A stretch of DNA of 32,599 nucleotides from an uncultured Oscillibacter sp. (GTDB lineage: Bacteria > Bacillota > Clostridia > Oscillospirales > Oscillospiraceae), in NCBI GenBank assembly GCA_900544105.1, contig UQUC01000015.1, forward strand, positions 1 through 32,599, in the 5' to 3' direction. The notes under the pieces were generated by a model that saw only the letters and a list, made by a program, of their open reading frames with translations, was not told the origin of the DNA and made no database searches. Below are positions 7,288-14,449 of the stretch, one piece after another. Each line of letters begins with the position of its first letter. Positions within the stretch are counted from its first letter, which is position 1. Position numbers and translations under genes: made by a program.

Positions 7288-7649
7288 TGGCCCGTCCAAA
7301 AGGCCCGGAGCAGCGTGTCCCCGTAAAAATGCGGGTAAACATCGGTCTGATGGACCGATTGCAGCAGTTGGCGGCGGAAAACCGGTATTCCGTCCCGAAA
7401 ATGCTGACGGTGATCATGGAGGAGACCCTGGCAGACCTGCCTGCGGACTATGAGCTGCACGAAATGGCCGAGGTCTACACGCTGACCAAGAATCATGCCG
7501 TCAATCTCAGCTCCAATCGGATGAATGTGTATCTGCTGCCGGGGACTCAGGAGGCCATGCTGGAGCTGGCTCGTCGGTTGAACGCAAGCATCGGCGCCGT
7601 CCGCACCAGTTTTGTGCTGGATTATCTGGATCTGCGGGGGCTGCTGTAA
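7287..7649 (+). CDS. Third gene of the par operon: tandem ribbon-helix-helix-like protein
   Basis: A 120-residue protein with no family name I recognise. Two similar halves each show a short beta strand then two helices. The first is VPVKMRVNIGLMDRLQQLAA + ENRYSVPKMLTVIMEETL (about residues 11-48). The second is NRMNVYLLPGTQEAMLELAR + RLNASIGAVRTSFVLDYL (about 77-114). That is the pattern of ribbon-helix-helix DNA-binding proteins (CopG, ParG, omega), here apparently two in one chain. The start overlaps the parB stop (TAATG) and the gene is followed at once by a terminator. By position it may bind the 43-bp iterons, repress the parA promoter, or both. The fold call is by eye. Confidence 0.72.
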   Translation: MARPKGPEQRVPVKMRVNIGLMDRLQQLAAENRYSVPKMLTVIMEETLADLPADYELHEMAEVYTLTKNHAVNLSSNRMNVYLLPGTQEAMLELARRLNASIGAVRTSFVLDYLDLRGLL

Positions 7650-7671
7650 ACTGAACAGGGAATCCGAATAT

Positions 7672-7712
7672 CCCGAAGGGGTGCCTGATCTGGGCGCTCC
7701 TTCGGGTTTCTT
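7672..7712 (+). terminator. Terminator of the par operon
   Basis: CCCGAAGG (7672-7679) pairs with CCTTCGGG (7699-7706), with further partial pairing inside, followed by TTTCTTTT. It starts 23 nt after the stop codon. Confidence 0.8.
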
Positions 7713-8909
7713 TTGGTTCCAATTCCGCTTTATCCTTCCATCCGCTCTCTGCTCTTCACGGAAACACGAGGGGAAGATCTCAGCAAACGCGAGATCGGGC
7801 GGCCTGCATTTTATCCAAATTCCTTTTTGATTTTGTCCCAGTTCGATTTTGTGTTCCAAAAGGCGCCAAAGCTTTGCACCTTCAAAGGTTCAGAAGATCA
7901 TAGGAATACAAAAGAAATTGGTTGATTTTTGGCAGGTCTTGCGCATATTATGGGCGCCGAACCATCGGAAACAAAAATTGGTTTGGCTCGGAAGCTTTCT
8001 TTTTCGACATAATATTTGCTGGTCAGCAGTTTTCGCGGACATGCAAATCGGTCATCCGACTGTCATTCCTTGCGGGAAGGGGAGAGCCGCAGGCAATCGC
8101 CTTCATTTACAGGGACCGTCTCATTTGGAGTTGCCGTTTCAGACAGCGCCAACTCCGATGTACGCAAAGAAATTCTTCTTGTAAGGTCTCTTATGAGTAT
8201 GAGGAATTGGCTGATTCCCCTTGCGTAATCGTTTACTTATGACGGTCTATCATTTCCTCTGGTTCCATTTTGAGCTTGTCTCTGTTTGCTTTTGTGTTTT
8301 CGAGCGGCTCCAAAGCCTTGAGCGTCAAGGACAGAGCATGGGAACGCAAAGACGCATTTGGCATCATTTTCTGCTGGTTCGGGTACCCGTTTGCTTTCGT
8401 GGCAAGTTTTATGTAAACCCATTCTCGCATGGCGGAATCCAAATCGCTCCCGGATGCGCCGCAGCCAGAGAACAGACCCTATCATCAGCTTAACCGATCT
8501 GTCACCGTTCTAAACCGGATTTTACAGATTTCCTGCGGACCCATGGCTCAAATGTCGCCAGGGAAGGGGCAGCCAACGGAGAGATGTAAGCAGACTAACG
8601 GCGCCACGGTGCCCCCGGCTCTGCGTTCTTTTGCCTGTAAGCCCATTTTTCGGTCTGTGCGCTCATATTTTTTCCTGTTCCAGCACGTTTGCGCTATCAG
8701 GATGCCCGGATCTGAGGGGTTTAGGCGCGGAATCCAAGTGGGTAAACGGATAGAAGGCGTAATTGAAGCGCTGCTCTTCCAGCTTCTTGCTCCGGAGAGT
8801 CTGTTTCTCCGCCGTGATCGAAGGAAATGGAGCAGTGTTCCTGATCGAAAGCCGGAGGAACGTAGTTCCTTGCAGATATCAGAGCGTTTTTTTCTTCAAG
8901 AAGCATGAT
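7713..8909. other. 1.2-kb gene-free stretch between the par operon and the origin
   Basis: No reading frame here has a convincing start, ribosome binding site or protein-like composition. It holds one isolated par-type iteron (8105-8128) and one degenerate Rep-type iteron, ACGAGGGGAAGATCTC at 7766-7781 (12 of 16 matches). It ends at a strong terminator, which implies that some RNA is made across its right part. Confidence 0.5.
8105..8128 (+). repeat. Isolated copy of the 43-bp iteron core
   Basis: The 24 bases are identical to 5068-5091. Thus par-type iterons stand on both sides of the three par genes. It could be a second centromere site. Confidence 0.75.
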
Positions 8910-8945
8910 CGGCTGGGTCCCCGTAGGGGACCTCAGTCGGTTTTT
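8910..8945 (+). terminator. Terminator before the replication origin
   Basis: The two-part stem CGGCTG-GGTCCCC / GGGGACC-T-CAGTCG with a GTA loop is followed by GTTTTTCTT. It would protect the A+T-rich origin from upstream transcription, or end a small RNA coming from the gene-free stretch. Confidence 0.75.
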
Positions 8946-9000
8946 CTTACTTTTATAAACCTTTTTCTATTTTAATATTTTTTTAATAAGTATAACCCAT
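8941..9000. other. A+T-rich block, candidate DNA unwinding element
   Basis: 51 of 60 bases are A or T, in a region otherwise near half G+C. It abuts the first Rep iteron at 9006. An A+T-rich segment next to an iteron array is the standard arrangement of iteron plasmid origins. Confidence 0.65.
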
Positions 9001-9005
9001 CCCGG

Positions 9006-9622
9006 TACGAGGTTTATATCTCGTTTCTACGAGGTTTGTATCGCATATAGACGAGGGTTGTATCTCTGATTTACGAGGGTCGTATCTTTTGAAACGAGGT
9101 TTTGATCTCTCTTTCGTATAGGAATCGGATGATTTACGAGGTCAATGTCTCTATTTTGCTCTCAAAAAATGACGAAAAATGGGGAATGAAATCCAGGGGA
9201 TCCATAGGGGATATGCTTGAAATTCTTTTGATTTCAGAACATTTTGACCATGAAAAAAAGACAGTGCCCGCGTATATACGAGGTTTTGATCTTTTTGAGC
9301 CTTCTATGAGCGGGGCCGGCTGATAAAAGGCCGGGTCATTCACGAGGTTTTGATCTCTCCAATTGCCGGTTATGGCTTGATTTACGAGGTTTGTATCTCA
9401 CATTTACTTCCGGCGAGACCCGATCTGCGAGGTTTTGATCTCCGAAAAGATACCTATATATAAATGTATATACGAGGTTTTGATCTCGCCTCCGACACGC
9501 AGGCGGGCTGCTATATACGAGGTTTTGATCTTCAACACCACAAGCTCCGAAGGTTCGATTCGCGAGGTTTTGATCTCTCCGCAGGCGGAGCGCAGAGATC
9601 TGATTCACGAGGTTTGTATCTC
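9006..9622 (+). repeat. Plasmid-type Rep iterons, rightward cluster (14 copies)
   Basis: The core is ACGAGGTTTTGATCTC. Starts are 9007, 9029, 9051, 9073, 9094, 9136, 9278, 9342, 9384, 9427, 9472, 9517, 9562 and 9607. The first five are 21-22 bp apart (two helical turns) and carry variant cores such as GTTTGTATC or GGTCGTATC; the last six steps are 42-45 bp (four turns) with mostly the consensus. All should be on one DNA face. Such direct repeats before a Rep_3-type gene are the binding sites of the initiator and define an iteron-controlled origin. Confidence 0.92.
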
Positions 9623-9648
9623 GTTCCGGAGGCGCGCGACCGAAAATC

Positions 9649-10075
9649 GAGATCAAAACCTCGTAAATGCGGCACCATTGGAAATGGCGGGCAGAGGGGC
9701 TAAATGTGATCTTCTTTCATAGAAAAGTAACAAGATATTGGGATCCAGATTAGGCGCTTTCTACGAAAATGGTCAGATTTTGTGCAAAAAGTGGGTGCTG
9801 GACGCTTGGGAAATCGGCCAAAATTCAAGAAATATGATGAAAAGGAAAAGTGCTTTACACGGTTTGCCGATCAAAAGAAATAAAAGGATCGGAGGGCGGG
9901 GATTTGTCGGCAGCGAGATCAAAACCTCGTAAATGAGTGGGCGTTGTGACATTGGCCTCGTAAATGCCCTGCGGCGGGAGGTGGCAGAGATCAAAACCTC
10001 GTATATCGCCGAAACGAGATCAAGACCTCGTATATGGAAATAGCATCGCATACGGCGCAGAGATCAAAACCTCGT
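9649..10075 (-). repeat. Plasmid-type Rep iterons, inverted cluster (5 copies)
   Basis: Copies of GAGATCAAAACCTCGT, the reverse complement of the rightward core, at 9649, 9915, 9987, 10016 (one change) and 10060, plus a partial CCTCGTAAAT at 9956. Together with the rightward cluster they converge near 9640. About 250 bp (9665-9914) inside lacks iterons. Inverted copies near the rep promoter often serve in autoregulation or handcuffing. Confidence 0.9.
9781..9789 (-). promoter_or_regulatory. DnaA-box-like site
   Basis: TTTTGCACA on the minus strand fits the relaxed DnaA box TTWTNCACA. It lies in the iteron-free gap of the origin. A single relaxed match can occur by chance. Confidence 0.35.
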
Positions 10076-10168
10076 ATATCGAGACAGGGCGCGGCAAAGG
10101 CCCGCCGGACATCAAAGGGATAGAAGCGGACGCGTGCAACGGAATCTCACAAACTTCGAAAAATGAGG

Positions 10169-10197
10169 TTGACACTTTTTCGTAAATAGAATATGAT
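10169..10197 (+). promoter_or_regulatory. Promoter of the rep gene
   Basis: TTGACA (10169-10174) and TATGAT (10192-10197) are 17 nt apart, about 40 nt before the rep ATG and 94 nt after the last inverted iteron. Confidence 0.8.
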
Positions 10198-10237
10198 AAT
10201 AAATGAATTTGCAGAAAGCCGCACAGAGGAGAAGAAC

Positions 10238-11209
10238 ATGGAAGAAAAACAGATCCAGATCCCGGATGTAAATGCTGGCGCTAAGGAGCGGGACAATTAT
10301 ACGCTGATCCAGGAAACGCCGGAGGACGATCTGCCCAGGGAAAACGGCATTGCCATCCGTTACAGCAAGGACTTCAACATCGTGCAGGCCAACGAGCTGC
10401 TGCGGAGCAAGCAGTCCGATCTGACGCTGATGGAATCCAAGCTGATCCGCCTGGCAGTCTCCCAGATCATGAAGGGGGACAAGGATCTGCGGACCTACAA
10501 GGTCAATGTCTCGCAGCTGGCGGAATTTCTGGATGTGCCCAAGACCAATGTCTACCGCTCCATGCAGGACATCAACATCAGCCTCATGCAGCGGGTCATC
10601 TTCATTCGGGACAAGGAAGTGCCCGATAAGAAGGGCAAGCCCAACTACAAAATCCTCCACTGGCTCAGCAGCGTGGAGTACAAGGACGGCACTTTGACCT
10701 ACCGCCTCAGCGACGAGCTGAAGCCGTACCTCATCGGCCTGAGCGAAATGTTCACCCTCTATTCCTATGACAGCATCATCAAGCTGCCTACCAATTATTC
10801 CATCCGCCTCTTTGAGCTGCTGACAAGCTGGGTGAATATCATCATCAAGGGGGAGAACACCCCGGCCTTCCCGGATATCTCCACCGACCCGGACGAGATC
10901 GTGCTGGCCATCGACTACCTGCGGGATTTCTTCGACTGCAACGATAAGTACAAGAGCGCCGGTGACTTTGTGCGCAACGTCATCGAGGTGAATCTGGGCT
11001 TTATCAACCAGTATACGAACCTGAAGGTCTCCTTCCGCAAGCACAAGAAGGGCCGCTCCATCTCCCATGTGATTTTCAAGTACGAGAACACCTGGAACAA
11101 CGACCCCAAGGCGGAGGAGCACAACAATCAGATGCTGGATACCATCCGCAGCATCAAAAACGGCGAGCCTGCCCAGTTTGAAACGGACAAAGAGGTTATC
11201 ACCTTTTAA
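10238..11209 (+). CDS. Plasmid replication initiator, Rep_3/RepB family
   Basis: A 323-residue initiator that binds the iterons and opens the origin. The first winged-helix domain runs from YSKDFNIVQANELLRSKQSD through LTLMESKLIRLAVSQI, TYKVNVSQLAEFLDV and NVYRSMQDINISLMQRVI to WLSSVEYKDGTLTYRLSDEL (about residues 30-165). The second follows with TLYSYDSIIKLPTNYSIRLF + ELLTSW and YLRDFFDCNDKYKSAGDFVR up to VSFRKHKKGRSISHVIFKYE (about 170-290). This is the WH1-WH2 layout of the family. GAGGAGAAG lies about 6 nt before the chosen ATG at 10238; a longer frame from 10193 lies between the promoter and this site and is not used. The immediate iteron array and promoter make the assignment firm. The C-terminal tail after 300 is acidic and variable. 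Confidence 0.93.
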   Translation: MEEKQIQIPDVNAGAKERDNYTLIQETPEDDLPRENGIAIRYSKDFNIVQANELLRSKQSDLTLMESKLIRLAVSQIMKGDKDLRTYKVNVSQLAEFLDVPKTNVYRSMQDINISLMQRVIFIRDKEVPDKKGKPNYKILHWLSSVEYKDGTLTYRLSDELKPYLIGLSEMFTLYSYDSIIKLPTNYSIRLFELLTSWVNIIIKGENTPAFPDISTDPDEIVLAIDYLRDFFDCNDKYKSAGDFVRNVIEVNLGFINQYTNLKVSFRKHKKGRSISHVIFKYENTWNNDPKAEEHNNQMLDTIRSIKNGEPAQFETDKEVITF

Positions 11210-11238
11210 ATAGGAGCAAAATCATCATCGACTGAAAA

Positions 11239-11271
11239 CAAGTCCGGGAACGAACCTCGTTCCCGGACTTG
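11239..11271 (-). terminator. Hairpin between rep and the EFR1 gene
   Basis: A perfect 15-bp stem (CAAGTCCGGGAACGA / TCGTTCCCGGACTTG, loop ACC). On the minus strand it is followed by TTTTC, on the plus strand by GCTGTGTT, so it probably ends the minus-strand transcript best and both to some degree. Confidence 0.7.
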
Positions 11272-11313
11272 CTGTGTTGAAAATGCGTTTCGCTCCGCTG
11301 AGAAGCGCCGCTC

Positions 11314-12063
11314 TCACAGCGCTTCAAAATGATACCGGGGCTTGCCGAGGCTCTTTTTGCCGTACTCGATGACCTCTGCGGGACAGTAGCAGATGCAGGC
11401 CATGCAGTGGGTGCAGTCCTGCCCCCAGACGGGCTTTCCGTTTTGCAGGGCGATGTTGTTGGTGGGGCAGCGCCGGACGCACTGGCCGCAGCCGGTGCAG
11501 GCGTCCCCAACGGTGAAGGCGCTTGCTTTTACAAAGCAGGAATAGAAGATGGGATTCACCGGCCCGCTCATGAAGCGGTCATAGAAGTTCCTCCGGGGCG
11601 GGGGAAAGGCCCGGTCATCCCGGACGGCGGCGATCGCGCCGTCTATGTCCGGCTCCGCCCTGGCCACGATCTGCCGGGCTTCCTCCGCCTGGGGGGCGTT
11701 GAACATGGCGATGTAGTTCTCCGGCATGACGATCTGCGCCGTGCCCATGCAGGCGAGGCCCTTCGCCTGGCAGAGACGGCGGTTGTACCGGTCGGCATTG
11801 CCGATCTCGCTGCCGCAGGTCATGACGAACCACGCCCGCTTCGCTCCGGTCAGCTCCGTGTGCAGCAGCCAGTCCTCCACGATGCGGGGGATCCGCCAGG
11901 CGTAGGTGGGCGTGACGATCACCAGCCGCTCCTCGGTCTCCACCGGGGCGGTGTCTCCGGCCTTGATGCGGTCGTTCAGGCACAGCAGCGGCTCGCCCAG
12001 CCCATCGGCAATGCGCCGGGCCGCGTAACCGCTGTTCCCGGTGCCTGTGAAATAAAATACCAT
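11314..12063 (-). CDS. EFR1-type flavodoxin/ferredoxin fusion protein
   Basis: A 249-residue electron carrier. The N-terminal flavodoxin-like half binds FMN (MVFYFTGTGNSGYAARRIAD, about residues 1-20; VIVTPTYAWRIPRIVEDW about 50-67). The C-terminal half has two 4Fe-4S clusters: CTGCGQCVRRCP (about 190-201) and CTHCMACICYCP (about 217-228). The family is abundant in anaerobic Firmicutes. The start is the ATG at 12063, since GGAGGG sits 6 nt upstream and the longer frame would start inside it on TTG. It ends a minus-strand cluster with the NERD and deformylase genes (39 nt after NERD). Redox partner unknown. Confidence 0.9.
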   Translation of the reverse strand: MVFYFTGTGNSGYAARRIADGLGEPLLCLNDRIKAGDTAPVETEERLVIVTPTYAWRIPRIVEDWLLHTELTGAKRAWFVMTCGSEIGNADRYNRRLCQAKGLACMGTAQIVMPENYIAMFNAPQAEEARQIVARAEPDIDGAIAAVRDDRAFPPPRRNFYDRFMSGPVNPIFYSCFVKASAFTVGDACTGCGQCVRRCPTNNIALQNGKPVWGQDCTHCMACICYCPAEVIEYGKKSLGKPRYHFEAL

Positions 12064-12101
12064 AGCGCCCTCCAAGATTGCTTTTAAGCAGATATTGCCG
12101 G

Positions 12102-12830
12102 TTACTTTAGTGGTCGAGTAAATTTACATTTTGGGTATGCGCTGCAACCCCAAAACTGTCCGTACTTTCCGTGACGCAGAACGAGTTCACCACCGCAAAA
12201 AGGACATTTCTCTCTGATTTTATCGATATGCTGTTGCTTTTCAGATTCACTTTTGTTGGTCAGCGGCTGAAGTACTTGCGCAAGACGCTGAATATCTTCG
12301 TGAGAGTACAAACTCCTAGATGAATTAAGCTGTACTCGCAACTTTTTCAGCATATTGGGCCGGCGGACGATGACGATCCGATCGGTATCATCAGGGATCT
12401 GTTTCAAACTGCATCGCTCTGAAAATACGATGTAGGACATGAAGCGATCTGTCGGGATATTCAGATATGCGGAAAGTGCTTTGATATGCGTCTGGTTTTG
12501 GCGAATCGGGTTATAGAAGTGGTGCTTTTCTCCGTTTTGCAAAGATTGTGTCCAATTAAGCTGGTCTGCGCTGCCGAAGATCCACCCACTGTAATTTTTA
12601 CTTTCGAATACGAAGATACCTTTTTCGTGGATCATCAGCAAATCAATTTCAGAAGTTCTACCTTGATAAGGGACATAGATGTTTTTCAGAACGACAAGCT
12701 CACCGGGGAGATTATGATTTGTAAGTGCGTACTCAGTTGAGTATTCGCCAAATTGTCCGGCATTTTCGTAATTCAGTACCGTTTTGATAATTCCGGGCTG
12801 TTCTCCTTTGAGAATTTCAAAAAGCCCCAT
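12102..12830 (-). CDS. NERD-domain protein with a topoisomerase-type zinc finger
   Basis: A 242-residue protein. The NERD (nuclease-related) domain covers about residues 38-150: TSEIDLLMIHEKGIFVFESK followed by NYSGWIFGS, with the D and ExK pattern of restriction-endonuclease-like folds. A C-terminal four-cysteine finger (CPFCGGELVLRHGKYGQFWG + CSAYPKC, about 207-237) is of the type found at the end of DNA topoisomerase I. AGGAGG lies 7 nt before the ATG and only 19 nt separate it from the deformylase stop codon. The DExK-like residues look intact, so nuclease activity is plausible but not proven. The family occurs on plasmids and in chromosomes. Confidence 0.87.
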   Translation of the reverse strand: MGLFEILKGEQPGIIKTVLNYENAGQFGEYSTEYALTNHNLPGELVVLKNIYVPYQGRTSEIDLLMIHEKGIFVFESKNYSGWIFGSADQLNWTQSLQNGEKHHFYNPIRQNQTHIKALSAYLNIPTDRFMSYIVFSERCSLKQIPDDTDRIVIVRRPNMLKKLRVQLNSSRSLYSHEDIQRLAQVLQPLTNKSESEKQQHIDKIREKCPFCGGELVLRHGKYGQFWGCSAYPKCKFTRPLK

Positions 12831-12849
12831 ATCAGCACCTCCTTTTCGG

Positions 12850-13260
12850 CTATATCAAAATCCCCTCGCAATGGTCGATCTCGTGCTGGATGATCTCCGC
12901 CGTCCAGCCGGTGAAGGTTTTCAGCCGGGTCTGGAATTTTTCGTTCTGCCACTGGACCTTGACGGCCTGAAACCGTTTCGTTTTCCGGACGCCGGTGAGG
13001 GAGAGGCAGCCCTCCTGGGCCTCATACGGCCCGGACTGCCGGACGATGACGGGATTGAACATCACCATGTACGTCCCCTCGTTGTCAAAGGCGATGATGC
13101 GTTTACAAACGCCGATCATGTTGGCCGCCATGCCCACGCAGCCGTCCTTATGGGCGGTCAGGGTGTCCAGCAGGTCCTGGGCCGTGGCCAGATCGTCCGC
13201 CGTGGCGGGAGCGGCCTTCTGGATGAGAAACGTCTCATCCTTGCAGATCTCACGAATCAT
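12850..13260 (-). CDS. Peptide deformylase family protein (short Clostridia type)
   Basis: A 136-residue metalloprotein of the family that removes N-formyl from new peptides. Motif 2 EGCLSL (about residues 86-91) and motif 3 QHEIDH (about 124-129) supply the Cys and two His metal ligands and the catalytic Glu. Motif 1 is changed: the usual GxGxAAxQ reads CVGMAANM, so the conserved Gln that stabilises the transition state is Met. The protein is also shorter than typical 150-190-residue enzymes. The start is at 13260, with GGGAGGA 6 nt upstream; the 19 extra residues of the longer frame cross a terminator-proximal leader. Probably not the sole housekeeping deformylase. It heads the deformylase-NERD-EFR1 cluster. 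Confidence 0.85.
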   Translation of the reverse strand: MIREICKDETFLIQKAAPATADDLATAQDLLDTLTAHKDGCVGMAANMIGVCKRIIAFDNEGTYMVMFNPVIVRQSGPYEAQEGCLSLTGVRKTKRFQAVKVQWQNEKFQTRLKTFTGWTAEIIQHEIDHCEGILI

Positions 13261-13305
13261 ACTGTTCCTCCCGGAAGCTTTTTTCTGTATTGTATCAGCC
13301 AAAGG

Positions 13306-13339
13306 AAAAACGCGCAAGTGCTCTCACTTGCGCGTTTTT
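13306..13339. terminator. Bidirectional terminator between the Lar-like gene and the deformylase gene
   Basis: A perfect 15-bp stem AAAAACGCGCAAGTG / CACTTGCGCGTTTTT with a CTCT loop. It ends 10 nt after the stop codon of the minus-strand Lar-like gene, so the deformylase cluster needs its own promoter (a TACAAT -10 on the minus strand near 13292 is a weak candidate). Confidence 0.85.
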
Positions 13340-13349
13340 TGCCTGGGGA

Positions 13350-13574
13350 TCAGTCACACATGCCGGTGTGGATCACCTTGCCGATGTTCCACAGGTGGGC
13401 AGCCTGCCGAGCGGCCTCCAGCCGCTCCTCCGGCGTCTTGTAGCTGACGTGGGCGGTCTCCGTGCCGCAGTTCAGGCAGCACGCATACATGCACCAGCCC
13501 TGCTCGTCCTCAATGTAACCGGCGCCGCGGCATACGGGGCAGTCCTCCAGTTCGATCTCGTTGATGGGATCCAT
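13350..13574 (-). CDS. Lar-like small zinc-finger protein
   Basis: A 74-residue protein with paired cysteines: CPVCRGAGYI (about residues 11-20) and CLNCGTETAHV (about 33-43), then an alpha-helical YKTPEERLEAARQAAHLWN tail. This cysteine-pair layout with a terminal ...A..WN is that of the Lar (restriction alleviation) family, common in phages and plasmids. The ATG at 13574 is preferred, as AGGAG lies 8 nt upstream; an in-frame ATG at 13580 is too close to it. It has its own promoter (TTGCCA, 17 nt, TATACT) and terminator, so it is a monocistron. Anti-restriction activity is not shown. Confidence 0.68.
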   Translation of the reverse strand: MDPINEIELEDCPVCRGAGYIEDEQGWCMYACCLNCGTETAHVSYKTPEERLEAARQAAHLWNIGKVIHTGMCD

Positions 13575-13611
13575 GGTCATCTCTCCTTTGTTTTGTTTTT
13601 TCAACGGGAAT

Positions 13612-13640
13612 AGTATACCACGCTCCGCCCCGTCTGGCAA
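13612..13640 (-). promoter_or_regulatory. Promoter of the Lar-like gene
   Basis: Minus strand TTGCCA (13635-13640) and TATACT (13612-13617), 17 nt apart, about 38 nt before the ATG. Confidence 0.7.
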
Positions 13641-13753
13641 TGAAAATCGTTGGAGCTGCCAAACTTCCCCCCGGAGAAGGAGGGAGGCAGAAACCAAAAC
13701 ATAAAAAGGCAGGGAAAGTCAATCGGGAAAGATGGAAAGTTTTTCCAAAACGA

Positions 13754-13781
13754 TTGACAAACCATAGCAATTAAGTATACT
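13754..13781 (+). promoter_or_regulatory. Promoter facing the pilus locus
   Basis: TTGACA (13754-13759) and TATACT (13776-13781), 16 nt apart. It points at the pilin remnant. The following 170 nt (13782-13957) contain no frame that completes the remnant and no other recognisable feature. Confidence 0.65.
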
Positions 13782-13957
13782 TTTATTAAACGGTTATAAC
13801 TTATGGCGTCTACACTGTAATTTAACAGGCTGCTACAAGGCGAGACCAGCGTATCCATACAGCGAAATGGAGCAGCCCGGATATGAGGCCAGTTGAATGT
13901 ATGTCCCGGAACGGTCAATATATGCGACTGTTTTGTTGTGCAAAAACATAGCTCCCG

Positions 13958-14386
13958 GTGAACCCGTTGGAAAGCGCGGAATTTACACTGACGAGGGACG
14001 GCGTGAACCTTGGGACCTATTCCGCAGATCCGGGCGGGACCGTCACACTTCCGATGCTTACCACCGGAACCTACATCCTGACGGAGACGGTTTCACCGGC
14101 GGGCTACCGGGGGCTGACGGAGCCGATCTGCTTGAAGGTGGAGGCCGGGACCATCACCGATATGCCCCCCGGCGCGTCCGGGACCTCCTTCTGGAAACTC
14201 ACAGGCAGCGGCGGCGCGTATACGCTGATCGTTACCAGTGCCATTGACTATGAGCTGCCCGCCTTAGGCGGAGCGGGTATCTATCTGTCAATGCTCCTGG
14301 GAACGGGGGCCATGTGTGCCGCGGGACTCTTCTTTGCTACGCAGATCGCCGGAAACGGCGCGGGCTGCGGCAAAGGACGGTATTGA
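13958..14386 (+). pseudogene. N-terminally truncated LPXTG-type pilin/adhesin remnant
   Basis: The 142-codon frame starts (GTG) in the middle of a SpaA-type repeat domain: NPLESAEFTLTRDGVNLGTY, then GTYILTETVSPAGY with the E-box glutamate. It ends in an ELPALGGAG sorting-like motif, a hydrophobic anchor (IYLSMLLGTGAMCAAGLFFA) and a short tail. It lacks a signal peptide, the rest of the repeat (the lysine strand) and a ribosome binding site, and an in-frame stop (TAG at 13949) closes the frame upstream. The sorting signal departs from LPXTG. It is most likely the tail of a deleted surface-protein gene that once preceded the major pilin. A short expressed form cannot be excluded because a promoter lies upstream. 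Confidence 0.7.
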
Positions 14387-14392
14387 CCAAAG

Positions 14393-14425
14393 CGTTTGCA
14401 ATCAAACGATTTGAGAAAATACAAT
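14393..14425 (+). promoter_or_regulatory. Major pilin promoter with overlapping palindrome
   Basis: TTGCAA (14396-14401) and TACAAT (14420-14425), 18 nt apart, 25 nt before the ATG. The perfect inverted repeat CGTTTG-CAAT-CAAACG (14393-14408) covers the -35 box and could be an operator. Confidence 0.65.
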
Positions 14426-14449
14426 TGAAATAAAGAAGGGAAGTAATTT

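Noticed and set aside
8429..8908. A 159-residue protein-coding frame
   Set aside because: No ribosome binding site, low-complexity shadow-like composition, no family resemblance, and it crosses the pre-origin terminator region.
9550..9575. tRNA-like GGTTCGATTC
   Set aside because: It is only a T-loop-like decamer next to an iteron; no cloverleaf can be built around it.
9435..9722. Repetitive frames with RGFDL repeats
   Set aside because: They are the translation of the Rep iterons and not a protein repeat.
9006..10075. CRISPR array
   Set aside because: The repeats are short (16 bases), in two orientations, with 6-126-bp gaps of unequal size and no cas genes; a Rep gene follows.
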